From contig QWDQ01000003.1 in assembly GCA_003868215.1 (NCBI GenBank), positions 434,001 to 498,000 of the forward strand: a stretch of 64,000 nucleotides of DNA. The letters run 5' to 3'. This DNA comes from Pseudophaeomoniella oleicola. Taxonomy: Eukaryota > Ascomycota > Eurotiomycetes > Phaeomoniellales > Phaeomoniellaceae. This document shows, in pieces, positions 19,934-30,736 of this stretch (positions within the stretch are counted from its first letter, which is position 1; the number at the start of each line of letters is the position of its first letter). The notes below the pieces were generated by a model that saw nothing but the letters and a program-made list of their open reading frames with translations, had not been told where the DNA came from and did not search any database. Made by a program: the position numbers and the translations under genes.

Positions 19934-22900
19934 ATGCCTCCGAAACATCAGCTCGGTTTACTAACTATTTCTCAGGTCCTTTTCCTGGCCGGAGCTTTGC
20001 CTCGCCCGCAAGCTGGTCAGTATACCAATGGCACCCAGGTGTTTGCCAATAGCACCGAGGTGTCTGCAGCCGAAACCACCGTTTTCCCTGCTGTCAATAT
20101 CACATGCACATGTCTCAACGATACCATCGCTACAGCGCGAGTTAGTGAGGTAGATGTCGTAACGCTGACAGATGATGTAATAGTGAATGCCATCGCCACT
20201 ACATATCAAACTTCTTTTGTGACCTCCGTGATCACCATCGATGGTGACAGGGTCTTGACTTCAACTTCTCTACCCGACGTCCAGACACCTACTGCTACGT
20301 CTGCCACTGGAACTGCACCTGACACCACCGGAGTAAGAGACACGACAGAATAACAATTCCAGATACTAATCTTGTTGCAGATTGTCAATGCTACTTTAGA
20401 GACGTCTGGAGCCAACACTGCTTATCCGTTCCCAACACTCATAGCAGGAACTGTGACCACCGCGACACTTTCTCCCCTTGACACTTCCTTCCCCTTTGCT
20501 AACGCAACTGAGACTGGTCCCGAAACTACAACGACCCAGACTGTCACCATACCAACGACGACACACGTAACTTCGTTCGAGACTATAACAGCATTCACAA
20601 CGACCGTGTGGTACATTGAAACAATAACATCCTACACCACACTTGCATATCCCACCAGAATTGCAGGCGAGTTGACGACGACCTCGACAACAAGTATCTT
20701 GACATCTACTTGGACCACTTCTGTTGTTGTCACCACTACCGTCACTGCTCGTTCAACTTCGAGCTCTATAGGAGCAACTACGGTGACCACAGGCTCCGCA
20801 TTTCCGTCTGCTATTTCAAGGGTGGAGTCCGACTGCACAGATACAATGGGCTGTGATGGTCAGAATATCTTTTTGCCCGTTGCTGTGGGCGATATACCGT
20901 CAAACATTGAGCGTCGTAGCGACCATCCTGTCGCTAGGCTCGGAATCAATAACCAGACCACACCGACCGAAACCAACAAATTCTATGCCAACTTCTTCCT
21001 GGGGAGTCAAACAGATGCAACGTTTGTTCATCCATACAGTCTTGCCTGGAGCGCTGGAACCGGTAATGCTATGAGCTACGGGATGGCTATATCACATGTC
21101 GATGATGATCAAAAGGTCTTTGGTCCAGCTCGGACAGACATCCCAGGATCTCCTGCTTCCTATTATATCAATCCACTCGCTATCCAGTCCATAATTTTAT
21201 CAGCTGTGGAGCTTGGTAGCACAACCGTGCTTACTTCCGATACCCTTCTAGCGTTTTCCGCAAACATCAACCTGCAGCCTGAGAATTACGCGACGTCAAA
21301 GATCACCTTTCCAGTTGTGCAAGGAATGGGGTTCGTCACAGCACTCTATACTAATCTCCAGCCGGCTGTTCAAAGCAGTGTCTTTTTCAGGACCGTCACA
21401 TCCGCCGGTTCTCCTAAGGCCGGAGTCTACAAATACCGGGTCACGCTTGAAGATGGAAAATATTGGTTGATCTATGTGACTCCTTCAGACGGAGTTGATC
21501 CTAATTTCCAACTCCAGTCCAACACGCTGTTGCAAGGCTTGCCAGGATTCAATGGTATTATCCAGGTAGCCAAAAATCCCGGTAATGCTAGCGAATCAAT
21601 ATACGATGCGGCAGCAGGTGTCTATCCTACAAGCGCAACTATCACTGGTTATGCCAGCGGGTCACTCGGTACCTACAGTTTTGCATGGTCTAAAGGCGGT
21701 TCAACTTGGAACACAGTTCAAAAGAGAGCTCCATCTGCGCCATCGAATTCGACTTTGCTTATGTTTGCATTGCCTCATCATGTTCAGTCCATGGACTCAG
21801 TCACGAAAGGCAAATTGACATCGTTAGAGTTGCAGACAACGACCAAAGGAGTGGCCACGGCTGTCCTTGCGGACTCTTGGACACTAGAGGAACCAAATTT
21901 GCCAATCAGTATGGGGTTCGCACCATGGCGCCCAAACAGTGGCAGCCAGACAAACCTCTCCCAAGAAGCAGTCGCAGCAATCAATGAAGTCGCCGCGGTC
22001 GAAATCTCGCAAAACATGACGGCACAGGCTGATCTGAACAGCATGTATTACGCTGGTAAAGCCCTCAGCAAGTTTGCACAACTCGTTTGGACGGTGAGCG
22101 CAATGGGCCAAAATGATGGCCTTGCAGCTGCCGGGCTGGCAAATCTCAAAGCTGCTTTTGCGATTTTTGTCAATCAGCAGCAACAGTATCCATTGGTGTA
22201 TGACACGGTTTGGGGAGGCGTGGTGTCTTCGGCGTCTTATGTGACGGGCGACTCTGGGGAGGACTTCGGCAACACTTATTATAACGACCACCATTTCCAC
22301 TATGGCTACCACGTCCACGCTGCAGCAGTCATCGGTGCCCTCGACCCGACCTGGTTGGTCAACAACAAAGACTATGTCAACACACTTGTTCGAGATGTCA
22401 GTAACCCTAGTCTTGAAGACTCGTTGTTCCCCTTCTCTCGGTCCTTCGATTGGTTTCATGGCCACTCATGGGCCAAAGGGCTCTTCGAATCTGGAGACAG
22501 CAAAGACCAAGAATCTACGTCAGAAGATGCCATGTTCGCGTATGCATTGAAGATGTGGGGTCAAACCGTGGGTGATGCTAGCATGGAAGCCAGGGGCAAC
22601 GTGATGCTTGCGATAGCGGCTCGAAGCTACCAGAACTATTTTCTTCTGGAAAGTACGAATACTAACCAACCAGCTAATTTCATTGGCAACAAGGTCACCG
22701 GAATCCTGTTTGACAACAAAGTTGACCACACCACATACTTCGGCACCAACCTGGAATATATCCAAGGGTACGTTCTCACTCGTGCACTCGTTTTGGCCAG
22801 AGCTGATCTTGAACAGGATTCACATGCTCCCTCTTATGCCGTACTCGACCTTGACACGCACGACGAATTTCGTGTCGGAGGAATGGGACACTTATTTCGC

Positions 22901-23096
22901 CAATGGATCCGTGGACCCGGCGCCGAACGTTACGGGAGGATGGAAAGGTTTGTTATATGCTAACCTAGCTATTATTGACCCATCAGCATCATGGAATTTT
23001 TTCAATCAGTCAGACTTTGATGCCAGCTGGCTGGACGGAGGAGCCAGTAGGACATGGTATTTGGCATACGCAGCAGGTCTGAGCTCCTTGACATGA
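19934..23096 (+). CDS. ENG1: Secreted endo-beta-1,3-glucanase, glycoside hydrolase family 81
   Basis: Hydrolyses cell-wall beta-1,3-glucan, typically in cell separation or spore release. Exons 19934-20332, 20381-22767, 22817-23096; 1021 aa. The N-terminus is a signal peptide (hydrophobic LLTISQVLFLAGAL, cleavage near residue 23-28) followed by about 270 residues rich in Ser/Thr with many N-glycosylation sites, probably heavily O-glycosylated. The GH81 domain runs from about residue 310 to the end: HPYSLAWSAGTGNAMSYGMA, DHHFHYGYHVHAAAVIGALD, FDWFHGHSWAKGLFESGDSK and QESTSEDAMFAYALKMWG, which carry the conserved acidic residues, and finally WLDGGASRTWYLAYAAGL. The last intron (GTACGT donor, AACAG acceptor) joins LEYIQG to IHMLPLMPY; without it the gene would look frameshifted. 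No carbohydrate-binding module or GPI signal is seen. Confidence 0.95.
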
Positions 23097-24814
23097 TGAA
23101 GTTCGTTGCGAGAACCGTTATGGCATATGCTGACCGAGCGGGTCTTCCCCGTGATCATTTAGGTCTAGGTGCAACAGTATGATGACAACAAGTATACCTG
23201 GTTGCGAGGTCATATAAAACGGACAAATGTGTACAGAATGGGAATACGGAGTACTTTGGGAGGAGCAGTAGCATTGATGTATCATCTGCAATGGGGTGTG
23301 GTTCTTTCGGGTTCATCCTTCATCGCATGAGCAGCGGTTTTTCAGAGAGCATGGGTGGTAGTTGTCATTTATAATTTGGTGAGATTGGACCATTGTCCAG
23401 ACACGTTTAGAAAGAAGATGGATTTGACGATGAATACCCCCGTGGCTCTAGTTCTAGCATTAGCATTGGCATTCGCATCATCAATTTGATAGCATTAACG
23501 CTTTGACTGTTCGAATCTCTTTAGGAGTCGAGTGGTATGTACTCTTTTGTTTCCCTTTTGATGACGGAGGAGTTGAGGTGGTTTCCTGGAAGCCTGAGGT
23601 CGTAGGTCATAGGTCCATACCTGTATTTTCCCCTCTCTTCATCTCATCTATCAATTAATACCTTACATCTCACATGGAAAACAAGACGTTGTTGAATGTG
23701 GGGTAATCAAGTTCAATGCCGAAGGATCTAATCATCTATTTTCATTGCCTGATCAAGCAAAATTCCCTCAAACGCCAAGGGGGGCTGTGCAGCATTTACC
23801 TTACTGTTAGATACAGTTCTTGTACTACGTACAGCGAGACAGGTAAGTCGTGGGAAACATTCGGCCCTGTGGTGATCTACAGTGGCTGGGGAGATTGATT
23901 ACTGCTGTATCATATGGATTGTCAGAGGTAAGTTTCAATGTTCATACCGTATACTACGTAGTACGTAGTTCAACGGGTATTCGTTAAGCGAACTTCCAAG
24001 GTACTATGAAACTAATTGATTTAGGTACCTTACTGCCTTAACTTACTACGAAAATGCGTACGTACTGTATTTCGGGACACTGTTTGTAATTACCTCCAGT
24101 AGGCCTCGGTGGAAATATGGGATCTTGAGGTTCCGTCATCGGGATGGACGAAACGGACCATTGACTCCTACACCCACTTGGTTCATCACCACATCTACAC
24201 AATACAGTGATCATCGAAGCTCACCCTGCACGATAATCTTGCTCTTCTTGATGACAAGGGAGTGAGAAGAAAGGAAACGTTGACTGGTCGGAGCTGAGGT
24301 ACTTTTGAACTTGTTGCACTCCCTGGTCTATCACAATATTACCTTCCCGTCGTGGGCTTCTGCTTCATCGACTCGACTATCTACAATCCAGTACTAAGAG
24401 TTGGCCAAGAAGCTAACACGTAGTACGACCCCTGCACGTCCTCTTCTCCTCGTTTTGGGTCTTATCCTTTGGGTTTGGCTGCACTCTTGGTAACGTTAAG
24501 AGATCTTTGCAACAGCTGCGGTCCACAGCTGCGCACTCTTTGTTCTCCTGCAAATGTGTAAGTTTGACTTTTAAGTTCTTCTTGGTCGTCTCCGTCATAC
24601 CTTGATCTCTTCTTGGCACAGCTCTTGCAGAGCTCTTCTTCCCAAAAAATCATCTGCTACCTTTGCAGGTGGCAGTCAGTATGATCGCAACTGCCCGACC
24701 CTTGACTATCTTTGACTAATTTATACCCTTCTTTCTCCCTCAGCTGCGACCGATTTGCGGAGGTATCTGCATCGACAAGCTACAGGCGCTTTCAGAAGAA
24801 CAGACTCCAACAGA
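23097..24814. other. Intergenic region between GH81 and the Ca2+/H+ exchanger
   Basis: Holds the GH81 3' end and the exchanger promoter. A perfect TACTACGTAGTA palindrome is at 23952-23963, immediately followed by CGTAGT, with relatives at about 23822 and 24417; AGGTACCT is at 24023. A probable 5'-UTR intron of the exchanger lies at 24679-24743 (GTATGA donor, GACTAAT branch, CTCAG acceptor). No gene is recognised. Confidence 0.5.
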
Positions 24815-26252
24815 ATGCCTCAACCAGGTCACCCTGGTGACCCAAACGCCACCGCTCTCCCAAATGGGAGCAGCGAGAGTACACCGCTTCTCGACAGAGC
24901 ACATGAGAATATTCACAATGCGCTCGGTAGAGATCCTCATCAACCGTTGTACAAGGACGGAAGACGTTACATCCGCTGGCCGGCCGTATTCGCTCACATC
25001 ACATGGGAAGTGCTCAAGAGCAACTACGTAAACCTCCTGTTGGTGTTTGTGCCGTTGGGTATCGTCTCTGGTGCTGTTGGATGGAATCCGACAGTCGTAT
25101 TCATTCTCAACTTCTTTGCAATCGTTCCATTGGCTTCACTATTGAGTTTTGCGACGGAAGAGCTGTCGATTCCGCTCGGCCAGACACTCGGAGGATTGTT
25201 GAATGCTACATTTGGAAATGCCGTGGAACTCATTGTATGTTCGCACAGAAAAGATGTCTCAGGCAGGTGCTGATAAATCTCGCGCAGGTCAGTATCATCG
25301 CATTGCGCGACAATCAGATCCGCATTGTGCAAGCCAGTATGCTTGGTAGCATTCTGTCCAACCTCCTGTTGGTGTTGGGCTGTTGCTTCATTGCAGGCGG
25401 TATCCGTTATCATGAGCAAACCTTCAACTCCACCGTTGCGTCGACAATGTCTTCCTTGATGGCTGTAGCATCAGCATCCTTAATCATCCCCGCCACGCTT
25501 TATGCGGCGTTGAGCGACTCCAACGAGTCGACATCAGACAACATACTCATTCTATCCCATGGAACCTCGATCATTCTTCTGATTGTTTACGTGCTCTACC
25601 TCGTCTTTCAATTGAAGACCCACGCTGACCTGTTCGATGTGGAAACACCAGCAGAAGAGGAGGAGGCCGAGGAAGCCAAGATTCTCTCTCCATACGCTGC
25701 TGGTGTCGCCCTTATTCTCGTCACGATCCTCGTCGCTCTTTGCGCCGAGTATCTTGTTGACAGCATTGACGCTATTGTTGAGACTGCTCATATCAGCAAG
25801 ACTTTTATCGGTCTTATTCTACTTCCTATCGTTGGCAATGCTGCAGAGCATGTGACGGCGGTTGTGGTCGCCTACAAGAACAAGATGGACCTAGCCATTG
25901 GTGTTGCCATAGGCAGTAGTCTCCAAATCGCCATCTTTGTCACACCTTTCTTGGTCATTCTCGGCTGGATCTTGGGCAAACCCATGACCCTTCATTTCGA
26001 GACTTTTGAGACAGTTGCATTCTTCCTCTCGTCTCTTGTCGTGACTCTGTTGATACAGGATGGAAAGTCGAACTACCTCGAAGGTAGTCTTTGTATCGGA
26101 CTGTAAGTCTTATGCCTCCTTTCCGTTGACTGTAGCTGATCTGTTGCTACTACAGATACATTATCATTGCATTGGCCTTCTACGTCTACCCAGAGGAGCA
26201 CGGCGCTGGTATCGGCATCTTATTCGCCAAAGTCATGGGCGGAGGGCAGTGA
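24815..26252 (+). CDS. VCX1: Vacuolar Ca2+/H+ exchanger (CaCA family, Vcx1 type)
   Basis: Moves cytosolic Ca2+ into the vacuole in exchange for protons, resetting calcium signals. Exons 24815-25234, 25288-26102, 26156-26252; 443 aa. The first 65 residues are hydrophilic. Then come two CaCA repeats of membrane segments: alpha-1 has the signature LNATFGNAVELI-VSIIAL, split exactly by intron 1, and alpha-2 has PIVGNAAEHVTAV. The conserved Glu in each (GNAVE, GNAAE) binds cation. The repeats are separated by a cytosolic acidic loop (PAEEEEAEEAKI), as in yeast Vcx1. The last exon adds LYIIIALAFYVYP. The start is the first in-frame ATG; the frame is open slightly upstream, behind a likely leader intron. 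Calcineurin/Crz1 control is known in yeast but is not shown here. Confidence 0.95.
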
Positions 26253-26732
26253 ATGCGCCACAGTCCTTAACCTCTCCTGTACTACATCAAATTTCTTTTG
26301 TTAGGAAGCTGCAGAAATTGCAAAATGGTCGATGTAACAACATGGCATGGATGGCCTCAGCCTTTCCCATAGGTTTTGTAAAAGAAAATAATCTACTCTC
26401 TATGGCTGATACGTTTGCAATCGAGATTGCCATAGATCAGGGGAGTTGTGGTCGGACTTGATTGGGAACACAGGCTGTATTCTTCAGTATCGCAAGCAAA
26501 ATGGCCAACGATCATCTTCAAGCGATTCCATCGATCGTTACACACGTAATAGATGTAGGGTCGTAGATCGCGGTGAGCTCATTGTTAACTTAGATCCGTT
26601 TCGCTCGCCTAATTAATTATCGATCTCCAATTCGGTCGTGGACTGCCCCATCTCCAAAATCTGTAGATTCTTGAAAGTCGACATCATCTCTTTGATCTTG
26701 CGACCACCATCACCCACCATCCCAAACACAAC
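26253..26732. other. Intergenic region
   Basis: Holds the 3' end of the exchanger gene and the promoter of the mitoribosomal uS7 gene. CCACCATCACCCACCATCCC and similar pyrimidine-rich sequence precede the start at 26733. Nothing else is recognised. Confidence 0.45.
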
Positions 26733-27998
26733 ATGCCGCCACGACTGTATTTATTCAGCGGCAGTCACTCGCTTGCACTCAGGGCTACCAAGCGCCTAGC
26801 CACAGGCGCACCGGCCCGACAACAATTGAGGTGCATCACCGCAAATGAAAAGCCATTACCGACGAACGAGACGCCCGAAGCGAAGGGGCCCAATCAGGAC
26901 CAATTACCTCATGTGAGCGAAGAAGCTGGAGCTGTTGGGGAGATAACAGGAGAGGGCGGCCCGGATCTGCAGCAAGGGACACCAGTGCAGGAGGTGCGTT
27001 TACCCATTCCATGGTGACATCTCCAATGCTACAGGGGAGTCTTGTGACTGACGAAAACTTATCCTTCTAGATTTTCGAAAGGGACAGTGATGCTCAGAAA
27101 TATGCGCCAGAGGTCTTGAAACAAGATTCCTCAAAGCCGAAGCCACAGCAAACACCAACGGGGACTAGATCATATTCAACATCTGCCGTAAGGCGACAAG
27201 AAGAAATGGTCAGGCGGACCTCTGTTGCACCAGGTGCACTTGAGAGTATGTTGTCTGTTGCTCCACCTGAGCAAGGAACGAAATTCGGCATGGTGCAGAA
27301 GAAGTTGGAATGGACAGACAATTTTAAGCACCGATATCACCCGGTTGTTGAACAAGTCACAAAGATGATGATGAGATCTGGCAAACTTGCTATGGCACAG
27401 AGGGTGAGTGCAGTTCACGCAGCGATATCGAGGCCAATTGATCTAACGTGGAATCGAACAGAACATGGACATCATTCTCAATCATATCCGGACGGCTGCT
27501 CCTCCAAAACCGTCCCCGAACGTCCTACCTATCATCCAATCCTATTACAATCCTCCGGTGACGGGCTACATTCCTCCTCACACCACCAAGGCCGTGAAAA
27601 AGCAGCTTATCGACCCCGCGAACAAGCCAGCCGTTCCCAATCCACCAACTGTGATCCCTTCTCTCCTCCCACTTGACCCTGTTAAATATCTCGAATTGGC
27701 TATCGACTCGGTAGCCCCCTTAGTCAAGATCCGCCAACAACGTGGTGTCCTCGGTGGCGGCCAGTCTCTCCAAGTCCCAGCCCCATTACCGCAGAAACAG
27801 AGGAGGCGAACGGCGATCAACTGGATTCTTACCGCGGCGGACAGAAGGAAAGAGGTACGACTTGCCGACCGGGTCGCGAGGGAGATCGTCAACGTAATGG
27901 AGGGCAGGAGTAGCGTGTGGGGGAGACGGGAGGCTCTGCATAAATTGGGCATTTCCGCCAGGAGCAATGTCAGATTCCAGTCAAGGAGGAAGAGGTGA
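26733..27998 (+). CDS. RSM7: Mitochondrial small ribosomal subunit protein uS7m
   Basis: Bacterial-type S7 of the mitochondrial ribosome, which binds the 3' domain of the small rRNA. Exons 26733-26993, 27071-27403, 27462-27998; 376 aa. A presequence-like N-terminus (basic, MPPRLYLFSGSHSLALRATKR) and a long low-complexity linker precede the S7 domain. The domain starts near residue 170 with TDNFKHRYHPVVEQVTKMMM and SGKLAMAQRNMDIILNHIR, the latter crossing intron 2. It continues with PLVKIRQQRGVLGGGQSLQV and RRRTAINWIL and ends with RREALHKLGISARSNVRF. Those blocks match S7, with VPAPLP in place of the usual VP-V-P loop. All junctions are phase 0. Confidence 0.94.
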
Positions 27999-28563
27999 AG
28001 GTGAGATTGCCGACTGCAGCGAAGAATTCAGAAGAGATTTCGTGTTCCGCTATTCCAATTTTTGTATTATCCGGACATGAACACTTTGAGAAGTATGAAT
28101 TGGGGGGTTCAATATCCTGTATCAATATACATGCCTACATCTACAATAACGTCTTAGACAGTGCGTCCATCATAGCATTATAGTGGTTCTATGGAAAGCA
28201 GTACTTGCAGTAATGGATTGAGGTATGTTGTGCAACCATCGAAGCAAGCAATAATATAGATCTAGTCCAAAGCAACTGAAAGGGAGAAAACACGCCAAGG
28301 CTGGGGTACAGCATTACTGTATATATTGTTTAACAAATCCCCCCAATGTTACTTACAATCTGACCAGACCATATCATGCAACATCGGACGAAGGATTTGA
28401 CGATTCGCTTAGCAAAAAAATCCAAGTGTCGCTTCTGCATAGTCCCTGAACGATGACTGTCTCTGATGTCGCTTTCGATACGAGGACGATGGGCCCTAGA
28501 CCTCCTTCGGCAGCTCACGATGTGTCGGTCAACCATGGATGAGTCACAATAGATACACTGTTG
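27999..28563. other. Intergenic region between uS7m and the amidase
   Basis: Short region with the uS7m 3' end and the amidase promoter. No repeat, RNA gene or further frame is supported. Confidence 0.4.
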
Positions 28564-30381
28564 ATGTCTCAGTTGCTACATCACTGCTTGACGTACGGCA
28601 TTTTTGCTCTTGCACTAAATCTTGCTGTATCGTCAGACCTGAGAGATATGAACATGATTTCTTGGCTTCTAGGGCTAGCAACTGCCTCTACATCGTATCT
28701 CTTAGCACAGCTACCGGCTTCCAATGGATACCAATGCCATAGGCTTCCATCGGTGTTGGATCTATCTATTGACGACGTGATTCAACTTGCTCATCATTGC
28801 CAACTCACTAGTGCTGAGCTCGTGCAAGTACATCTGGAGAGGATTGCGGAAGTCAACGACAGATTATCCGCCATCATCGAAGTCAACCCCGACGCATTGG
28901 ATATTGCTCGGAAGCTTGACGCAGAGCGTGAGGCAGGCCATATCAGAGGACCACTCCATGGAATTCCCATAGTCTTGAAGGCCAACATCGCCACGAACGA
29001 TTCAATGGACACAACAGCTGGTTCAGTCTGCTTGAAGGGCACCCGGCCACAGGAAGAAGCGACTGTGGTCAGTAAACTTCGAGAAGCAGGAGCAGTAATA
29101 CTAGGCAAGAGTAATCTAAGTGAATGGGCTGGTACCCGCTCTGCATTTAACACGTCGACGTGGGGCTGGAGTGGTACTGGAGGACAGAGTCGTGGTGCTT
29201 ACCGAGAACTACAAGATCCTGGCGGGAGTTCCAGTGGGAGTGCAGTTGCAGTCTCTATTGGACTGGCCGTTGGAGCTCTCGGGACCGATACGAAGGGTAG
29301 CATCATCGTCCCAGCGGAATGGAACAACGGGGTCGGTATAAGACCAACTCTAGGTCTCGTATCCCGACATATGATCATTCCATGTACCTTACGCCAAGAT
29401 GTTGTTGGCCCCATGACACGAACTGTGCGCGATGCGGCTTACATACTGTCTGCAACTGCTGGCAAGGATCATCGAGACAACTACACACTAGTCCAGCCTT
29501 TCGAGAGCCCTCCAGATTATGTTGCCGCATTGAACTCGTCGTCCTTGCAGGGCGCTCGCATAGGAGTCCCTTGGAAGCAGATCAGAGCCGAGCTTTACCC
29601 TATTGGGTCGGAGGAGCATTTCAAGGTCGTTTTAGAGACGTTCAATGCTTCTATTGCTATTGTGAAGTCGCTTGGAGCGGACATTCTGAACGTGTCGATC
29701 CCGTCTCTCGATAAAAAGGGCGAGCCTATGCCATGGGACAACCCATACAGCAACACCTACACCGACGCAGACTTTCTACCATCTGTTAACTCCTATCTTT
29801 CGAATGTCAAGAGGCCCAACGGTATCGACGATAGCACACCGATAGACTTTGACGAAATCATCGCCTGTACCAAATCCAATCCCATTGAAGAATACCCCAA
29901 AAGAGACATCTCCCAATGGGAAGCAGCAAAAAACACTCCTCTCAGCCCTTCCTCTCCCGAGGCATGGGCCGTCTACCACCGCGTCTACCAACAATGCGGC
30001 CCGAACGGCATCTTCCGCACCCTGTCCTCCCACAACCTCTCCTCTCTAATCCTCCCAACAAGCCTAAGCTTCTACCTCCCCTCCCACGCCGGCTCCCCCC
30101 TCATCACCGTCCCGATGGGCTCCTTCCCCCCCTCCGCGAGCGTCAAGTGGCTGAAAGAAGACCATCCGGACCCGTCGATGCGATCCATCGTCGCTGGACC
30201 CGGCATCCCGTTCGGCCTCGCGTTTCTGGGAGCCAAGTGGAGCGAGGAGACGTTGTTGAGCCACGCTTATGCTTTTGAGCAGGCGACCAAAGTTCGCGAG
30301 AAGGTTAGGCCGGTAATCGCGCCGAGGACGGAGTTGGATGTCATTGGGAGATGGAGGACATGGAGATGGATAGGGAAGTAG
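28564..30381 (+). CDS. Amidase-signature family hydrolase
   Basis: Member of the amidase-signature family, which hydrolyses carboxamides with a Ser-cisSer-Lys triad; the substrate cannot be inferred. Single exon, 605 aa from the first ATG. An N-terminal hydrophobic stretch is present, either from Met1 or from the internal Met near residue 29 (NMISWLLGLATAS), so it may be secreted or membrane-linked. Triad candidates are Lys139 in GIPIVLKANIAT, cis-Ser222 in GGSSSGSA and nucleophile Ser246 in GTDTKGSIIVPA. The usual motif is GTDTGGSI or GTETDGSI; here Lys replaces the first Gly. RPTLGLVSR and DVVGPMTRTVRDAA complete the signature. The C-terminal third is Pro/Ser-rich with a segment of strongly C-rich codons (29900-30130) unlike the first half. 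It has no obvious functional partner among its neighbours. Confidence 0.9.
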   Translation: MSQLLHHCLTYGIFALALNLAVSSDLRDMNMISWLLGLATASTSYLLAQLPASNGYQCHRLPSVLDLSIDDVIQLAHHCQLTSAELVQVHLERIAEVNDRLSAIIEVNPDALDIARKLDAEREAGHIRGPLHGIPIVLKANIATNDSMDTTAGSVCLKGTRPQEEATVVSKLREAGAVILGKSNLSEWAGTRSAFNTSTWGWSGTGGQSRGAYRELQDPGGSSSGSAVAVSIGLAVGALGTDTKGSIIVPAEWNNGVGIRPTLGLVSRHMIIPCTLRQDVVGPMTRTVRDAAYILSATAGKDHRDNYTLVQPFESPPDYVAALNSSSLQGARIGVPWKQIRAELYPIGSEEHFKVVLETFNASIAIVKSLGADILNVSIPSLDKKGEPMPWDNPYSNTYTDADFLPSVNSYLSNVKRPNGIDDSTPIDFDEIIACTKSNPIEEYPKRDISQWEAAKNTPLSPSSPEAWAVYHRVYQQCGPNGIFRTLSSHNLSSLILPTSLSFYLPSHAGSPLITVPMGSFPPSASVKWLKEDHPDPSMRSIVAGPGIPFGLAFLGAKWSEETLLSHAYAFEQATKVREKVRPVIAPRTELDVIGRWRTWRWIGK

Positions 30382-30407
30382 TAGTGGTAGTGGTAGTAGT
30401 AGTAGTA
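30378..30407. repeat. (TAG)n-type trinucleotide repeat
   Basis: GTAGTAGTGGTAGTGGTAGTAGTAGTAGTA begins at the amidase stop codon and continues into its 3' UTR. Confidence 0.8.
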
Positions 30408-30512
30408 ATGATTCCCATTCATTACTTTCCGTTATCTATCTACCTAGGTACCTAGGTACCTACCTTTGACCTAATATATACAAAATCCTCTCACCGAAGG
30501 GGTCGACCGCAC

Positions 30513-30544
<32 letters not shown>

Positions 30545-30736
30545 AAAAAGGAGACGATATAAGTAATTGATACCTTATCCATCCACATTCCATTGATTCC
30601 ATTGATTCCATTCATTCTCTTTTCCCCTCTTCCATCACCGTCTTCTTTCCTCAAAGTGCTCAGCTAGTTCTCTAAGATAGATACCTACCCACCAGCCACA
30701 TACGTTACATACCCTACTGCAAAAATCGAAATCAAT
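30408..30736. other. Convergent 3' region between the amidase and HUL5
   Basis: Contains two abutting AGGTACCT palindromes (30446-30461), a (GA)n tract at 30513-30539 and ATTGATTCC repeats near 30590-30612. It is tail-to-tail intergenic DNA with no gene. Confidence 0.55.

Noticed and set aside
22768-22963. Apparent frameshift near the end of the GH81 gene
   Set aside because: A normal intron, 22768-22816 (GTACGT donor, AACAG acceptor), restores the conserved IQG-IHMLPL sequence.
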